Shown here: positions 63,203-64,000 of the stretch, piece by piece | Layout of the letters: each line of letters begins with the position of its first letter | How positions within the stretch are numbered: position 1 is the stretch's first letter | NCBI RefSeq assembly: GCF_010692725.1 | Contig: NZ_JAAFZB010000094.1 | Location: 372,001 to 436,000, forward strand | Length of the DNA stretch: 64,000 nucleotides | Direction: 5' to 3' | Source of the DNA: Flavihumibacter soli | Lineage (GTDB): Bacteria > Bacteroidota > Bacteroidia > Sphingobacteriales > Sphingobacteriaceae | Made by a program: the position numbers and the translations under genes | The notes under the pieces: generated by a model | What the model was told of the DNA's origin: nothing | Database searches by the model: none | Seen by the model: only the letters and a program-made list of their open reading frames with translations

Positions 63203-64000
63203 CTAATCTACATTATCATGCAGAAACGAGTTATTAGGACGTATTTCTGTTATACCTTCATCGGATGATAAGGTAAAACGGGATACCTGAGATTCTGAAG
63301 AATGCGGCACTTGTTGCAGCGCCATCTGCTTACGTTTATAAGCAGGCTCACTTTCAAGTTCCTGCAAACCGTTGGTAGTTCTAAGTTTCATACTTAAATC
63401 CTTCAGGCGCAGAATGCGCTCCTTTGATTTACGTAATTGCTCTTCTATTGACTCATCTGTTTTGTGTTCATCAGGATTGGCAACAGGGGCAGGTGCCTGG
63501 TATTCCGGTTGTTTGATTGGCTGTACTGCTACAGGTTCCTCCTGGTAAGCAGGCAACTCGTTCTTTTCAACCTGCTTTATTTCCACTTCAAATAATGGAG
63601 TCTGCTGTACCGGCTCTTCTCTTTCCACAAGTGTATGACGGATGACTTTCTCCGAGACCGGCACTGGCTGTTTTTCTTCTACTCTCGGTTGCTGACTGTG
63701 AAAGTAACCTGCAAAAAGGTCCGGCTGAGTTTCCTCCTGTACTTTCAATACAGGTTCAGCAGAGAGAACTTCCTCATCCTCTTTAGTTTCAATGAAATTA
63801 TTGGAACTAACAGGGCGAATGAGCGGCGCATTGTCAGGAGTTAAAACAGATATTTTACGCTGCTGGCTCTTTTCAACCTGCCGTTCCTCCATTGTCTGGA
63901 ACCCGGTTGCGATGATCGTTACTGAAATCTTTTCATCAAGTGTTTCATCAAAACAGTTACCCCAAATAAGATCTGCAGAAAGACCCGCCTTTTCCTGGAT
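63203..64000 (-). CDS. ftsZ: Cell-division GTPase FtsZ, C-terminal part (truncated by window edge)
   Basis: The last 265 codons of ftsZ. The visible start IQEKAGLSADLIWGNCFDETLDEKISVTIIATGF is the end of the tubulin-like domain. Then comes a long, Gln/Glu/Pro-rich disordered linker of about 200 residues, and a conserved tail ending ITEIRPNNSFLHDNVD that in this phylum binds FtsA and other partners. An internal ATG at 63892 (MEERQVEK) is not a gene start, because the frame continues to the edge. Confidence 0.95.
   Translation of the reverse strand: MQEKAGLSADLIWGNCFDETLDEKISVTIIATGFQTMEERQVEKSQQRKISVLTPDNAPLIRPVSSNNFIETKEDEEVLSAEPVLKVQEETQPDLFAGYFHSQQPRVEEKQPVPVSEKVIRHTLVEREEPVQQTPLFEVEIKQVEKNELPAYQEEPVAVQPIKQPEYQAPAPVANPDEHKTDESIEEQLRKSKERILRLKDLSMKLRTTNGLQELESEPAYKRKQMALQQVPHSSESQVSRFTLSSDEGITEIRPNNSFLHDNVD

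Noticed and set aside
63203-63892. Separate 229-aa Gln/Glu/Pro-rich gene
   Set aside because: The frame continues upstream into the FtsZ core (ATGFQTMEE), so this is only the FtsZ linker and tail.

Overview
The window reads as chromosomal DNA of a Bacteroidota bacterium, most likely family Sphingobacteriaceae (Pedobacter/Mucilaginibacter-like). The basis is gene content and style: a TonB-dependent receptor with a carboxypeptidase-like N-terminal domain, many Tat or lipoprotein signals, LytS/LytTR regulation, a histone H1 (Hc1)-like protein, an FtsZ with a long linker, very few Shine-Dalgarno sites, and TAnnTTTG-type -7 promoter boxes. No rRNA, tRNA, CRISPR array, integrase or transposase gene was seen.

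Region 1 (1-14723, minus strand) is a starch/malto-oligosaccharide locus. A TonB-dependent receptor comes first, followed after a terminator by a tight seven-gene run: SusA-like amylase, beta-phosphoglucomutase, GH65 phosphorylase, SDR, lipoprotein alpha-amylase, MFS sugar porter and GH31 alpha-glucosidase. Beyond a second terminator lies the start of a probable glycogen branching enzyme. Oligosaccharides would be cut outside or in the periplasm, imported, then hydrolysed (GH31) or phosphorolysed (GH65 plus PgmB). No SusD is present.

Region 2 (15056-20245, plus) has a penicillin-acylase-type amidase, a small membrane protein, a LuxE-like protein and a ScyD-type lipoprotein. Region 3 (20331-29002) is a coherent 3-keto-glycoside module in two divergent halves: Tat-exported Gfo/Idh/MocA oxidoreductase, gluconate-2-dehydrogenase-subunit-3-like protein, GMC dehydrogenase and MFS porter on the minus strand; a second Gfo/Idh/MocA enzyme, a TIM-barrel isomerase, a small lipoprotein and a DUF1080 3-keto-disaccharide hydrolase on the plus strand.

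Region 4 (29562-33904, minus) is an AT-rich five-gene cassette with start/stop overlaps: HARE-HTH/Nudix/P-loop kinase fusion, SAM methyltransferase, SIR2-like NADase-type protein, Ham1/ITPase-like pyrophosphatase and D12-class adenine methyltransferase. I know of no described system with this composition. It is the best candidate here for a new defence or DNA/nucleotide-modification system. A UPF0489 (arginase-fold) gene lies just upstream.

Region 5 (35181-37432) is a LytS/LytTR pair plus an exported unknown. Region 6 (37696-42851, plus) is a run of small, mostly unrecognised genes (EF-Tu domain-III-like, VOC, membrane proteins, Imm26-like), several separated by nested inverted repeats that resemble folded cassette recombination sites. 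Region 7 (42921-52857) has a TPR/HExxH protein, an NHL lipoprotein, small unknowns, an OB-fold protein and an M15 peptidase.

Region 8 (52963-64000) is mainly core genome: Tat-signal isomerase, tyrS, patatin, AcpH-like and VOC proteins, ligA, dapA, Hc1, an alpha-oxoamine synthase (serine palmitoyltransferase-like) and the C-terminal part of ftsZ. Recurrent non-coding signals include a palindromic element in two copies with compensatory changes, degenerate 7-bp and 8-bp repeat arrays upstream of genes, and -7 boxes only 3-4 nt from start codons.
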